This document shows, in pieces, positions 27,276-36,520 of a DNA stretch of 64,000 nt. The stretch spans positions 1,116,001 to 1,180,000 of the forward strand of contig NZ_QJTD01000001.1 in the NCBI RefSeq assembly GCF_003217215.1. Direction: 5' to 3'. Below the pieces are notes generated by a model. The model saw nothing but the letters and a program-made list of their open reading frames with translations, was not told where the DNA came from and ran no database searches. The DNA comes from Winogradskyella epiphytica. Lineage in GTDB: Bacteria; Bacteroidota; Bacteroidia; Flavobacteriales; Flavobacteriaceae. A program made the translations under genes and the position numbers. The stretch's first letter is position 1. The number at the start of each line of letters is the position of its first letter.

Positions 27276-27408
27276 CCTTGACTAACTTTTTTTTAGCTGA
27301 AAACAAGTATGTTGTACTTTATTTCAATTATTGAAGAAAAATAGTACAACTTTATAGGCTTCGTCAACAAAATATCAAATTGGAAAGCCTTAAGTATTAA
27401 TAAGATAA

Positions 27409-27843
27409 TTAATCTATTGGAACAATTAAAACTGGAATTTTTGAGGCCTTAATTAAAGAATTGGAAACACTTCCATATAAGGCTTTGTAAAAAAAGCCGT
27501 GATCTTGATAACCCGAAATAATTAAATCAATTTTCAACTTTTCGGCTTCCTTTAATATCATTTCTATGGTAGCACCTTGAACTAATAAACCTTCAGAAGC
27601 AATTCCTTGTTTTTCCAAAGCTTCGGAAAAACGTTCAAGCTGGCGATGTTCTTGTTTTAATTCTGAAGCTCGACTGTCTCTTATATATTGTGGACCAACA
27701 CTGAAGCCTACAAAATCGGGATCGGGTGCCGCAATGTGAATTATCCAAACCTTAGAGTTGAACTTTTCGGCAAAAGAAGTAGCTTTATCTATTAAGACTT
27801 GATCATTACCTTTTAAATCTATTGCGACTAATATATTTTTCAT
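27409..27843 (-). CDS. Universal stress protein (UspA family, single domain)
   Basis: A 144-residue single UspA domain. It starts KNILVAIDLKG, has the usual five-strand alpha/beta pattern, and carries the nucleotide-binding-type loop SGYQDHGFFYKALYGSVSNSLI near residues 110-131, followed by the final strand IPVLIVPI. The family binds ATP or similar nucleotides in stress responses; the exact role is unknown. It stands alone, with no cotranscribed neighbour evident. Confidence 0.85.
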   Translation of the reverse strand: MKNILVAIDLKGNDQVLIDKATSFAEKFNSKVWIIHIAAPDPDFVGFSVGPQYIRDSRASELKQEHRQLERFSEALEKQGIASEGLLVQGATIEMILKEAEKLKIDLIISGYQDHGFFYKALYGSVSNSLIKASKIPVLIVPID

Positions 27844-27940
27844 GGCTCTATCGTTTGTCCGTATAAGATAATGAATTATAGGGACTAAGCCAATGCAATA
27901 AATCTAAGAAATAATAAAAGGTGAAAACTAGTCTTAACAA

Positions 27941-28900
27941 CTAAGAGGCCGTGGCGCGTTGCAATCTATCGTTAATAGATTTACCTAAACCGTGATCAGG
28001 GAATCGTTCGGCAATAATAATATCTAAGTCGTGCACATCTAATTGGTGAAGCGCATCATATAAATGTGAAGCTGCTTCTTTCATATCACCTGTTCGAGAT
28101 AATACAATTTGTGTGTTAATGGAAGGGTGTTCTATTTCAGATGTAAAAACTAAAACACCAACACGCTTATCAGGAAAACCTTTAAGTTCCTCGGAAACAT
28201 TATCAGTTAAGATCGTTTTAGTTTTAGGCGCATAATGACGATCTAACATTCCTGGGGCTTGTGGAGCCACATCATTTTTAGTCATCAATGTAATGGAGCC
28301 AACAACAGCTTCAATATCTTCTAAGGAGGTCGATCCTAATCTATAAATAATAGGCTCGTCATTTTCAAATCCTATAATAGTAGATTCTATGCCACTAGTA
28401 CAGGCACCACCATCTAAGACCATTTTAATCTGATCTTTAAAATAGCTCTCAACATGTTGTGCTGTCGTCGGACTAATACTGCTAAAAGGATTAGCACTTG
28501 GTGCGGCTAAAGGAAAATCTAATCGTCTTAATAACTCTAAAGTGGTAGGATGATTTGGAACTCTCACCGCAACCGTATCTTTTCCGGCAGTAATCAAATC
28601 GGGAATACTAGCCTTCTTTTTAAGAACTAAGGTAATAGGTCCTGGCCAAAACGCTTCAGCGAGTAATCGTGCTTTTTTAGGTACATAAGCTGCAATATCA
28701 GATAGCTCATCTATAGACGATATATGAACAATAAGCGGATTAAAAAACGGGCGCTTCTTAGTTTCAAAAATAGAAGTGATCGCTTTTTCGCTATAGATAT
28801 TTCCTGCTAATCCGTAAACAGTTTCTGTCGGAATAGCAATAATGTCTTCAGCACTTAGAAGTTCAATCGCTTTGGATATGTCTTTAGAAATAATACTCAT
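27941..28900 (-). CDS. Threonylcarbamoyl-AMP synthase (Sua5 type)
   Basis: A 319-residue protein. The N-terminal 200 residues are a YrdC domain (IIAIPTETVYGLAGNIYSEKAI, RPFFNPLIVHI, VAVRVPNHP, LAAPSANPFSSISPTTAQHV). The C-terminal 120 residues are the Sua5 domain joined through APGMLDRHYAPKT. It makes threonylcarbamoyl-AMP from threonine, bicarbonate and ATP for t6A37 modification of ANN-decoding tRNAs. Confidence 0.92.
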   Translation of the reverse strand: MSIISKDISKAIELLSAEDIIAIPTETVYGLAGNIYSEKAITSIFETKKRPFFNPLIVHISSIDELSDIAAYVPKKARLLAEAFWPGPITLVLKKKASIPDLITAGKDTVAVRVPNHPTTLELLRRLDFPLAAPSANPFSSISPTTAQHVESYFKDQIKMVLDGGACTSGIESTIIGFENDEPIIYRLGSTSLEDIEAVVGSITLMTKNDVAPQAPGMLDRHYAPKTKTILTDNVSEELKGFPDKRVGVLVFTSEIEHPSINTQIVLSRTGDMKEAASHLYDALHQLDVHDLDIIIAERFPDHGLGKSINDRLQRATAS

Positions 28901-28980
28901 CGTCTTAAATAGACTGCAATATTACTTCAAAATATCAAAATATGATGAAAAATATGTAGCCGACTTACTATTTTTAGAAT

Positions 28981-29130
28981 CTAAGAATTTAAACGTTTCG
29001 CTTTCTTTTCTTGATTTTGCTTATAAAGTGCATAACCTAAAATCGCCATTTCAATACCTAAAATGGCCAATTTGGCTTTCTTACTTCCGGTTAAAGCACC
29101 GGTCAATCCTAATACTTTTGTAATAATCAT
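28981..29130 (-). CDS. Small hypothetical protein (49 residues)
   Basis: A 49-codon reading frame runs from the ATG at 29130-29128 to the TAG at 28983-28981. It begins MIITKVLGLTGALTG, has one hydrophobic stretch (LAILGIEMAILGYALY) that could span a membrane, and ends in a highly basic tail (QEKKAKRLNS). It lies alone in the 412-base gap between the Sua5-type gene and the ABC-F gene. Supporting it as real are the start, the amphipathic layout and the lack of a better reading on the other strand. Function unknown. Confidence 0.55.
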   Translation of the reverse strand: MIITKVLGLTGALTGSKKAKLAILGIEMAILGYALYKQNQEKKAKRLNS

Positions 29131-29285
29131 AGTTCTGGAGTTTATAATTTAAGATGAAACCTCAAGGTAGGGATTTGATTAGCGTTTGGTTGACTTATAT
29201 ACACCAAGATTTAACTGAATAAACAAGCGCTTTTCTTTTCTAATTTTAATTTTTAAGCATAGCATTTTTATGTCGGTCCATTTAG

Positions 29286-29293
29286 TAATTTTG
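29286..29293 (+). promoter_or_regulatory. -7 box (TAATTTTG) upstream of the ABC-F gene
   Basis: TAATTTTG matches TAnnTTTG and lies 19 bases before the ATG. The -33 region at the ideal distance is only T-rich, so the call rests on the -7 box. Confidence 0.45.
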
Positions 29294-29312
29294 CAGTCTT
29301 AAAATTCAAAAA

Positions 29313-30944
29313 ATGATTTCAGTAGATAATTTAGCTGTAGAGTTTAGTGGACATACCCTGTTTAGTGAGGTGTCTTTTACGATTAATGAAAACGATAAGA
29401 TAGCACTCATGGGAAAAAATGGGGCTGGGAAGTCGACCATGATGAAGATTATCGCTGGAGTCCAAAAAGCCACTCGTGGCCATGTGCGTTCACCTAAAGA
29501 TACCGTGATTGCTTACCTTCCTCAGCATTTATTAACGGAAGATAATACTACCGTTTTTGACGAAGCTTCAAAAGCGTTCTCTCATGTGTTTAAGATGAAG
29601 GCTGAAATGGACGAGTTAAATAAGCAGCTAGAAACACGAACCGATTACGAGTCGGACGAGTACATGAAAATTATTGAGCGTGTCTCAGATTTAGGGGAGA
29701 AGTACTATGCCTTAGAAGATGTAAATTATGATGCCGAAGTTGAAAAAGCACTAAAAGGATTAGGCTTCAAACAAGAAGATTTCACAAGGCAAACCAATGA
29801 GTTTTCGGGAGGTTATAGAATGCGAATTGAATTGGCTAAAATTTTACTTCAAAAGCCAGATTTAATTTTATTAGATGAGCCTACCAACCATATAGATATT
29901 GAATCGGTTATTTGGTTAGAAGATTTCTTAGTGAATAAAGCCAAAGCGGTACTTGTAATTTCACACGATAGAGCGTTCGTAGATAATATTACCAATCGTA
30001 CTATCGAAGTCACTATGGGACGTATTTACGACTATAAAGCCAATTACACGCATTATTTACAATTGCGTGAAGAAAGGAGAGCGCATCAACTTAAAGCGTA
30101 TCAAGAACAACAAAAATTTATCGCAGACAATATAGCTTTTATAGAACGTTTTAAAGGCACCTACTCTAAAACCAATCAGGTGACTTCAAGAGAGCGCATG
30201 CTGGAGAAGTTAGAAATTATTGAGGTAGATGATATCGATACTTCAGCATTAAAATTAAGATTCCCAGCAACGCAACGTTCGGGAGATTATCCAGTCACCG
30301 TAAAAGATGTATCGAAGTCTTACGACGATCATGTGGTATTTAAAAATGCAAACATGTCCATCGCTCGTGGCGAAAAAGTTTGTTTTGTAGGTCGAAATGG
30401 TGAAGGAAAGTCCACTATGATTAAAGCGATCTTAGGTGAAATCGACGTAGAAGGTACTTGCGCTTTAGGTCATAATGTCCAAGTGGGATATTTTGCTCAA
30501 AACCAAGCGGCTTTATTAGATGAGGACTTAACCGTGTTTCAAACAGTCGATGACGTAGCGAAAGGCGATATCAGAACACAAATCAAAAACATCTTAGGGG
30601 CATTTATGTTTAAAGGTGACGATATCGATAAGAAAGTAGGGGTATTATCAGGTGGTGAAAAAACCAGATTAGCCATGGTAAAACTACTGTTAGAGCCAGT
30701 CAACCTATTGATTCTAGATGAGCCTACCAACCATCTCGATTTAAAATCAAAAGACGTTTTAAAAGAAGCCTTAAAGAATTTTGATGGCACCTTAATCTTA
30801 GTGTCTCACGATAGAGATTTCCTTCAAGGGCTTTCAAATAAGGTGTTCGAGTTTAAAGATCAACGTGTGATAGAGCACTTTGAAACTATAGACGACTTCC
30901 TAGCAAGAAACCGAATTGAGAGTTTAAAAGCCATTAATTTGTAG
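29313..30944 (+). CDS. ABC-F family ATP-binding protein
   Basis: A 543-residue soluble protein with two ABC ATPase domains and no membrane segment. Domain 1 has Walker A GKNGAGKSTMMK near residue 33, signature FSGGYRMR and Walker B LILLDEPTNHID. Domain 2 has GRNGEGKSTMIK near 360, LSGGEKTR and LLILDEPTNHLD. The linker between them is long, charged and helical (about 245-310). ABC-F proteins bind ribosomes and act in translation or antibiotic resistance; which role applies here cannot be told. Confidence 0.92.
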   Translation: MISVDNLAVEFSGHTLFSEVSFTINENDKIALMGKNGAGKSTMMKIIAGVQKATRGHVRSPKDTVIAYLPQHLLTEDNTTVFDEASKAFSHVFKMKAEMDELNKQLETRTDYESDEYMKIIERVSDLGEKYYALEDVNYDAEVEKALKGLGFKQEDFTRQTNEFSGGYRMRIELAKILLQKPDLILLDEPTNHIDIESVIWLEDFLVNKAKAVLVISHDRAFVDNITNRTIEVTMGRIYDYKANYTHYLQLREERRAHQLKAYQEQQKFIADNIAFIERFKGTYSKTNQVTSRERMLEKLEIIEVDDIDTSALKLRFPATQRSGDYPVTVKDVSKSYDDHVVFKNANMSIARGEKVCFVGRNGEGKSTMIKAILGEIDVEGTCALGHNVQVGYFAQNQAALLDEDLTVFQTVDDVAKGDIRTQIKNILGAFMFKGDDIDKKVGVLSGGEKTRLAMVKLLLEPVNLLILDEPTNHLDLKSKDVLKEALKNFDGTLILVSHDRDFLQGLSNKVFEFKDQRVIEHFETIDDFLARNRIESLKAINL

Positions 30945-30985
30945 AGAGCCTTTCGCTTTTAAATCATAACCCATTAATTTTTAAG

Positions 30986-30993
30986 TATTTTTG
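30986..30993 (+). promoter_or_regulatory. -7 box (TATTTTTG) upstream of the YgiQ-type gene
   Basis: TATTTTTG fits TAnnTTTG and ends 7 bases before the ATG, so a transcript from it would have almost no 5' leader. No good -33 element is seen. Confidence 0.4.
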
Positions 30994-31000
30994 CACTATT

Positions 31001-32953
31001 ATGCGAGAGTTACAATTATCAGATTGGTTACCTACCACAAACAAAGAGGTAAAAATACGCGGATGGGAAGAACTAGATGTCATCCTATTTAGTGGCGATG
31101 CTTATATTGACCACCCAACTTTTGGGGCGGCAGTAATTGGGCGTTTGCTAGAAAGTTTTGGCTTGCGTGTGGCCATTGTTCCGCAACCTAATGTTCATGA
31201 TAATCTTCAGGATTTTGTGAAACTAGGGCGTCCTAAAATGTTTTTTGGGGTGACCGGTGGTTGTATGGACCCGATGGTGAGCAATTATAATGCGAACAAA
31301 AGAAAAAGGGATAAGGATGCCTATACACCAAATGGGGATATTGGTTTTCGTCCAGATTATGCAACTTCTGTATATTCAAATATTTTAAAAGAAAAATGGC
31401 CAGATGTTCCAGTGTTAATTGGTGGAATTGAAGCTTCTTTACGTCGTGTAACCCATTACGATTATTGGAGTGATGAGCTAAAACCAACCATTTTAGAAAC
31501 TTCTAAAGCAGATATGTTGGTGTACGGAATGGGAGAACAGCCACTTCGTGAGGTAGTAAGATTGATGCAAAGAGGGGTTCCGTTTAGTAGCTTAACGACC
31601 ATTAATCAAACCGCAGTACTTTTAGGAAAGGAAGACAAAATTCCTAAAAACAGTAATTGGGAAGATGTAGAAATCGTTCCGCATGAGGTGTGTTTGGTCG
31701 ATAAAAAGAAATTTGCTTCCAACTTTAAAGTCATAGAGCAGGAATCGAATAAATTAAGAGCAAGACGAATTTTCCAGAAAGTAGGAGAGAAGACGCTGAT
31801 GATTAATCCGCCATATCCTACCATGACCGAAGAGGAGATTGATGCGTCTTTCGATTTACCATATACAAGATTACCACATCCAAAATATAATAAGCGAGGG
31901 CCAATTCCTGCTTTCGAAATGATTAAGTTCTCCATCAACATTCACCGTGGATGTTTTGGTGGTTGTAGCTTCTGTACCATTTCGGCACACCAAGGAAAAT
32001 TTATTGCCTCTCGTAGTCAGGAGTCTATTTTAAAAGAAGTAGATCTTGTGGCAAATATGCCAGATTTTAAAGGCTATTTGTCGGATATTGGTGGACCTTC
32101 TGCCAACATGTATAAAATGAAAGGGAAAGTACAATCTATCTGCGACAAATGTGTGGCGCCTAGTTGTATTTCGCCAGTAATTTGTAGTAATTTAGATACT
32201 TCTCATAAGCCATTAACCGAATTATACCAGGCGGTGGATAGTCACCCGAAAGTAAAAAAATCCTTTATTGGCTCTGGAATTCGTCACGATATGTTAGTGC
32301 CAGAATTCAATAAGAATGCCGATCCTAAAGAATTAGATGCGTATACTGAGGAAGTAATGACTAAGCACGTTTCTGGCCGACTAAAAGTAGCGCCAGAGCA
32401 TACTAGTGATCCGGTATTAAAACTGATGCGTAAACCATCGTTTCAATACTTCCACAAGTTTAAAGAGCGTTTTGATAAGATTAATATCAAGAAGAACTTA
32501 AAGCTACAACTAATTCCGTATTTCATTTCCAACCATCCAGCTTGTGAAGTGGAAGATATGGCCAACCTTGCTGCCGAAACCAAAGACATGGGCTTTCAGT
32601 TAGAGCAAGTACAAGGTTTTACGCCAACACCAATGACGGTGGCTACGGTAATTTATTACAGTGGCTATCATCCGTACACTTTGAAAAAGGTGAAAACACC
32701 AATTTCGCAAAAGGAAAAAGAAGAACAACATCGTTTTTTCTTCTGGTATAAAGATGAAAACAAGGCGTGGATAAAAAAGACTCTAAACAAATTAGGTCGT
32801 CAAGATTTACTTAGTGTCTTACTTCCAGAGAAAACCGAAAGATGGCGTAAAAACAAACCAAAAGGAGATGCAAAGCATACTTTTGATGATGCTGTTCCGT
32901 TTAACAGAAGAAAGAATAAGGTTAAATACACAGGAAAGAAGAAAAAACGTTAA
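31001..32953 (+). CDS. YgiQ family radical SAM protein
   Basis: A 650-residue protein. An N-terminal region (about 1-190) contains FSGDAYIDHPTFGAAVIGRLLE and LIGGIEASLRRVTHYDYWSDE, typical of YgiQ. The radical SAM core follows with cluster motif CFGGCSFC (C-x3-C-x2-C) near residue 320, then the HVSGRLKVAPEH segment. The C-terminal tail is basic and probably disordered. The reaction is not established for this family. It stands alone with its own terminator. Confidence 0.9.
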   Translation: MRELQLSDWLPTTNKEVKIRGWEELDVILFSGDAYIDHPTFGAAVIGRLLESFGLRVAIVPQPNVHDNLQDFVKLGRPKMFFGVTGGCMDPMVSNYNANKRKRDKDAYTPNGDIGFRPDYATSVYSNILKEKWPDVPVLIGGIEASLRRVTHYDYWSDELKPTILETSKADMLVYGMGEQPLREVVRLMQRGVPFSSLTTINQTAVLLGKEDKIPKNSNWEDVEIVPHEVCLVDKKKFASNFKVIEQESNKLRARRIFQKVGEKTLMINPPYPTMTEEEIDASFDLPYTRLPHPKYNKRGPIPAFEMIKFSINIHRGCFGGCSFCTISAHQGKFIASRSQESILKEVDLVANMPDFKGYLSDIGGPSANMYKMKGKVQSICDKCVAPSCISPVICSNLDTSHKPLTELYQAVDSHPKVKKSFIGSGIRHDMLVPEFNKNADPKELDAYTEEVMTKHVSGRLKVAPEHTSDPVLKLMRKPSFQYFHKFKERFDKINIKKNLKLQLIPYFISNHPACEVEDMANLAAETKDMGFQLEQVQGFTPTPMTVATVIYYSGYHPYTLKKVKTPISQKEKEEQHRFFFWYKDENKAWIKKTLNKLGRQDLLSVLLPEKTERWRKNKPKGDAKHTFDDAVPFNRRKNKVKYTGKKKKR

Positions 32954-32970
32954 GTATAAGACCATATCAA

Positions 32971-33007
32971 AACAGCCTCAAATCAACATGATTGAGGCTG
33001 TTTTTTT
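32971..33007 (+). terminator. Rho-independent terminator of the YgiQ-type gene
   Basis: ACAGCCTCAA pairs with TTGAGGCTGT around an 11-base loop and is followed by a run of T residues; it begins 18 bases after the stop codon. Confidence 0.9.
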
Positions 33008-33030
33008 ACATAATAGTAGCTTTAGCAATA

Positions 33031-33174
33031 AACCCCTCAGGTCCCCTCAAGGGGACAACAGTAACCTCAAAATCCTGCTAATAATTGAACTTAAGGAAAA
33101 GTATCATCCATTACAATGCTAACCTAAATGACTCATAGTTAGAGATGTCCCCTCGAGGGGACTTTAGGGGTGTT
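33031..33174. repeat. Inverted-repeat element with GTCCCCTC/GAGGGGAC palindromes
   Basis: GTCCCCTCAAGGGGAC (33041-33056) and the perfect 16-bp palindrome GTCCCCTCGAGGGGAC (33147-33162) lie about 106 bases apart. Outside them are AACCCCTCAG on the left and CTTTAGGGGTGTT on the right, which are roughly inverted copies of each other. The 144-base unit looks like a small non-coding repetitive element with no internal gene. Confidence 0.6.
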
Positions 33175-33177
33175 GTG

Positions 33178-33266
33178 AAATTACCGAGCGCAGCTCTTAG
33201 GGGTGTTTTTTTAAAGATAATAAGATTTTGTTTTAAAATTACCGAGCGCAGCTCTTAGGGGTGTTT
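33178..33266. repeat. Two 31-bp direct repeats
   Basis: The segments 33178-33208 and 33236-33266 are identical over 31 bases (core CCGAGCGCAGCTCTTAGGGG). They end in the same TTAGGGGTGTT as the right end of the neighbouring inverted-repeat element, so all three copies belong to one repeat family. The rest of the gap to 33382 holds no gene I can see. Confidence 0.7.
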
Positions 33267-33382
33267 CGCAAAAGTATGCGTCTTACTTTAAAATCCATCG
33301 GCTAAATTATTCACTCCACTACAGTCCCAATCTAATAACAAAAAGGCAACAAATCATAAAACTACAAACTGTAACTTTTTAA

Positions 33383-33984
33383 TTAACCACAATCTACCCC
33401 CAAATTAGTGTCTGGACGATACGAATAATACTGCAATACCTCCTCCAAAGCCATTTTAAGTGCTTTATTTACGGGCAATATCTTAGAGCCCAATTGGTAA
33501 TCTATTTGGTTCAATTGCATATAGTAATCGGTAAATATAGGAACATACATTCCTTCAGAAATAGCTGCAACGGTAGATTTATAATTTGCAGCCTGTCCTT
33601 CTTTAATTATTTTACAAGTGGCTAATCTCAGTTCTCCGTACTTGTCTTTACTAGCTCCAAAACCAAACAAACGGCAAATTAAACCACGGTTTTATAATTG
33701 CTACAACGTCCTTGACCCGCAAGAGTTAATGGCTTATAAATAAAACAGCTTGGATTTTTAGTTTCTTTAAGCTTACGTAGTGTTTTTTCTGCTTCTCCAT
33801 GCAAGAATAAATGAAAGGCCCAAGGTAAAAACTCTAAGGGGGAAGCTTCTATATCTGGATAAGTACAACATTTTCCGCAACCGGAAACACAAGCCAAGCC
33901 AGATGCTTTTTTAAACTTGCTAGCTTCTTGCTCCAATTCGTAAAATAACATTTCTACTAATTGCACTTTTTTTTCTATCGACAT
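33383..33984 (-). pseudogene. YkgJ-type cysteine-cluster protein, interrupted by a one-base frameshift
   Basis: Two adjacent frames on the minus strand make one protein of about 200 residues. The first (33984 to 33679) carries the cysteine cluster ACVSGCGKCC and ends at a TAA. The second (read from about 33670 to 33383) begins LFGFGASKD and ends LGVDCG. Around 33690, adding one base after TATAAAAC would join them as NYKTRGLICRLFGFG, and RxLxCRxF is a conserved motif of the YkgJ zinc/iron-chelating family. So one base appears lost, either a true mutation or a sequencing error. It is next to the restriction operon and repeats. Confidence 0.8.
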
Positions 33985-34144
33985 TTTTATTTTGAAGGTA
34001 GAATAATAAACCCAAGCATTTTTATTTTTTTAGTTAAATAAAAGGATGGGGTTTTAAGTGTGTTTTATGGATGAAATAGGGGGTGCTGGAGTTAATAAGA
34101 AACGATGTTAAGCGTTTTTAATATAATAGGATATTTTATTATGT

Positions 34145-36514
34145 TTATGGAATTTTAACGTTCATTAATTCAGTTAAGGTTGTTGTAAAAGGGATTCCTG
34201 CTCTTATTCTAGGATTTTTATATTTTTTTTCTAACTCTTTGTACTCTTTTGTATCATTACAATCAAACCTTGCCCCTTTAAACTCAGATATTATATCACT
34301 TTCAAATTCCACAACCAAATAGGCATCTTTCTTTGCGTCAGGATGTAAATCTGCTTCAAGTTTGCTTCCAGTGTAAACTTTTATTCCTTTTTTAAGTTTG
34401 TATAGATTAGTTGCTATACCATCTTTAGATTCTCTAATTAATAAAAACTCTGCTTTAGCTTCTTTTTCTGTAAAATGAAGTGCTCCATCTTCATCATTCA
34501 TTCTAAAGTTATATTTACCTTCTTTGTGGAACCATTCCATTCGTTCTTTTCTTAATTCACTTTTAGCGTAACCAACTAAAACATAGGTTTCGTCAGGAAT
34601 TAATTTTTTATTATTTACATATTCAGGAAGTGGTTCATTCAAAGGTTTAGATTTTCCATCTTTTGTGATTTCATAAGTTTTTGATGCAATATTCTCTCTT
34701 TGAGAAGCTCTATTTACAAGATGATTAATTACTTTGTCAATAAAATTAGACAAATCCTCTATGTTTTCTTTTTCATTATTCGGATTAATAGCAAAAGCAC
34801 CTAGACCAGGAATGAGCTCATGAAATCCTTTGAATCTTGTTTGTTTAGTTCCTGGATATAATATATAGGCTCCTCCAGTTCGTCTAATGGCATCTTTGTA
34901 GGCATGCATTTTAAGTAAATCTGCATTTTTATATTTCCCAGCGCGCTCTTCTTTTTTAATTTTATTTAATACTTCTTCTTCCTCTTCTTTTGACAATTCT
35001 AAGTCGGTATCATTTGTTTTAACATTAAAATGATTGACTTTATACTTGGCATCAAAATGAATATGAACTATTTGTTCTTCAATTTCAGCTTTAGTTTCAG
35101 TCAGTTTTTTTGGCCAAATAGTTAGAGTATAATCTGGTCGCATTGCTGTAGTCCAACTACCAGCTTTTGGAAAACTATCTTTGTTTCCTGAGAAAGTTCT
35201 ATTAAAGGAGAATTTAATATTTAAGGCTCTATTTTTAATTATGCTACTTCCTCTCAACGCAGTGTGTCTTCCAGATTTTATAATTAAATTTAATCCAGAT
35301 TTTGTTGTTTCAAATAAATGCTCATAAGGTTTGCCTTCATGTTCTAAATGCGATAGATTGAATTTGCTTTTAAACAAATCATACAACACAAAGAATAACC
35401 AATACTCATATAAAGTAGCAATATCTCTTTTGCCAGCTATATAGTCGTCGTCTTGTGCTCCAGTCCATGTTAGTTTAGATGCCAAGTCAAACATTAACCA
35501 AGATTTTAATATCTGCCTATAGCCACTTTTTCTTTGTAAAGTTGGCGAGTTTAATTTTAAAGTTGTTGGTCTAGACACTTCTTTAAAAAAAGAATGATTT
35601 AGGTAATTTTCTAATGTATTTGCTAAATAGTCTGCCTCTTTTTGGTCTTTAGAATCTGGTTCGAAAGCACTACTACAATTTTCACAAAATTGTAAATAGG
35701 TTTCTAAAGCATGTTTTATAAATCTGTTTTCTGGAGTATCGAGAGAAGGTTCTTGTTTATAGCTGTTTATTTTTATAGGAACACTAGTAAGTTTATCTTC
35801 ATTATACAAACTATGCTGCTTAGGTAAAGGCATTCTATTAGTTCCTTTTATAAGTTCTTTTACATTTTTATTAGTAAATTTTTTAATACTCCTAATATCC
35901 ACATTTTCATTTCTATTAATCCAATTTGTTTTAGGACCAGAAAAAATTCGCATTATTGAGGCTTCAAATTCATCATTGCCAATTACTGACTTCACAAAAC
36001 TAAATTTTTGATAAATGATTTTATTGCCTTTTGTAAAATCTGGCTCAAAATATTGGTTAACAGGTGAGTTAGATTGCATTAATAACTCGGTACATTTCTC
36101 TGTAATATCTTCAACCATAGAGCGATAATTCTCTCTATAGCTTTTGTCAAAGTTATTTTCAGAATCGAACTTGGTAGCTAATACTTCTAAATGATATTTT
36201 AGAGTTTCATTTTCACTTTTATTAATAATATTAAGTTCTAATGTGCCTACATAATTACCTGGAGCAATTATACCTCTACTTGTAGTTTCGCTATTTGAAG
36301 GTATAAATTCCTTCGAAGGAACTAATTGATATGCTTTATCTGAAAACTCATATTCGTAGCGTTTAGATTCTAGTATTTGTATTGTTGCTTCTCCAAATTC
36401 TTCGGCTTCTTGAGGTTCAATTTCAAAAATTTGAGCATTCTTTCCAATAGTATATATAGTTAGGAATACACCTTTTTTAAATTCAACTTTTATGGAAGGA
36501 AAACTTTCTTTCAT
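34145..36514 (-). CDS. McrC-like restriction nuclease subunit (DUF2357/DUF524, COG1700 type)
   Basis: A 789-residue protein. The N-terminal half (to about 330) is the DUF2357-type region. The C-terminal half carries a PD-(D/E)xK nuclease signature: D461 in RPDYTLTIW and D488-A-K490 in IHFDAKYK, with SILYPG-like and GAYILYPGTKQ strands after it. These proteins pair with McrB-like AAA+ motors and cut DNA once translocation is blocked. About 150 extra residues at the C-terminus (from ETYVLVGYA) are of unknown role. It lies 6 bases after the McrB-like gene and is last in the operon. Its codon use looks more AT-rich than that of its housekeeping neighbours. Confidence 0.82.
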   Translation of the reverse strand: MKESFPSIKVEFKKGVFLTIYTIGKNAQIFEIEPQEAEEFGEATIQILESKRYEYEFSDKAYQLVPSKEFIPSNSETTSRGIIAPGNYVGTLELNIINKSENETLKYHLEVLATKFDSENNFDKSYRENYRSMVEDITEKCTELLMQSNSPVNQYFEPDFTKGNKIIYQKFSFVKSVIGNDEFEASIMRIFSGPKTNWINRNENVDIRSIKKFTNKNVKELIKGTNRMPLPKQHSLYNEDKLTSVPIKINSYKQEPSLDTPENRFIKHALETYLQFCENCSSAFEPDSKDQKEADYLANTLENYLNHSFFKEVSRPTTLKLNSPTLQRKSGYRQILKSWLMFDLASKLTWTGAQDDDYIAGKRDIATLYEYWLFFVLYDLFKSKFNLSHLEHEGKPYEHLFETTKSGLNLIIKSGRHTALRGSSIIKNRALNIKFSFNRTFSGNKDSFPKAGSWTTAMRPDYTLTIWPKKLTETKAEIEEQIVHIHFDAKYKVNHFNVKTNDTDLELSKEEEEEVLNKIKKEERAGKYKNADLLKMHAYKDAIRRTGGAYILYPGTKQTRFKGFHELIPGLGAFAINPNNEKENIEDLSNFIDKVINHLVNRASQRENIASKTYEITKDGKSKPLNEPLPEYVNNKKLIPDETYVLVGYAKSELRKERMEWFHKEGKYNFRMNDEDGALHFTEKEAKAEFLLIRESKDGIATNLYKLKKGIKVYTGSKLEADLHPDAKKDAYLVVEFESDIISEFKGARFDCNDTKEYKELEKKYKNPRIRAGIPFTTTLTELMNVKIP

Positions 36515-36520
36515 TGATTA

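Noticed and set aside
28842-29123. 93-residue plus-strand frame in the gap before the ABC-F gene
   Set aside because: It overlaps the start of the Sua5-type gene on the other strand and lacks any recognisable feature; the 49-codon minus-strand frame is more plausible.
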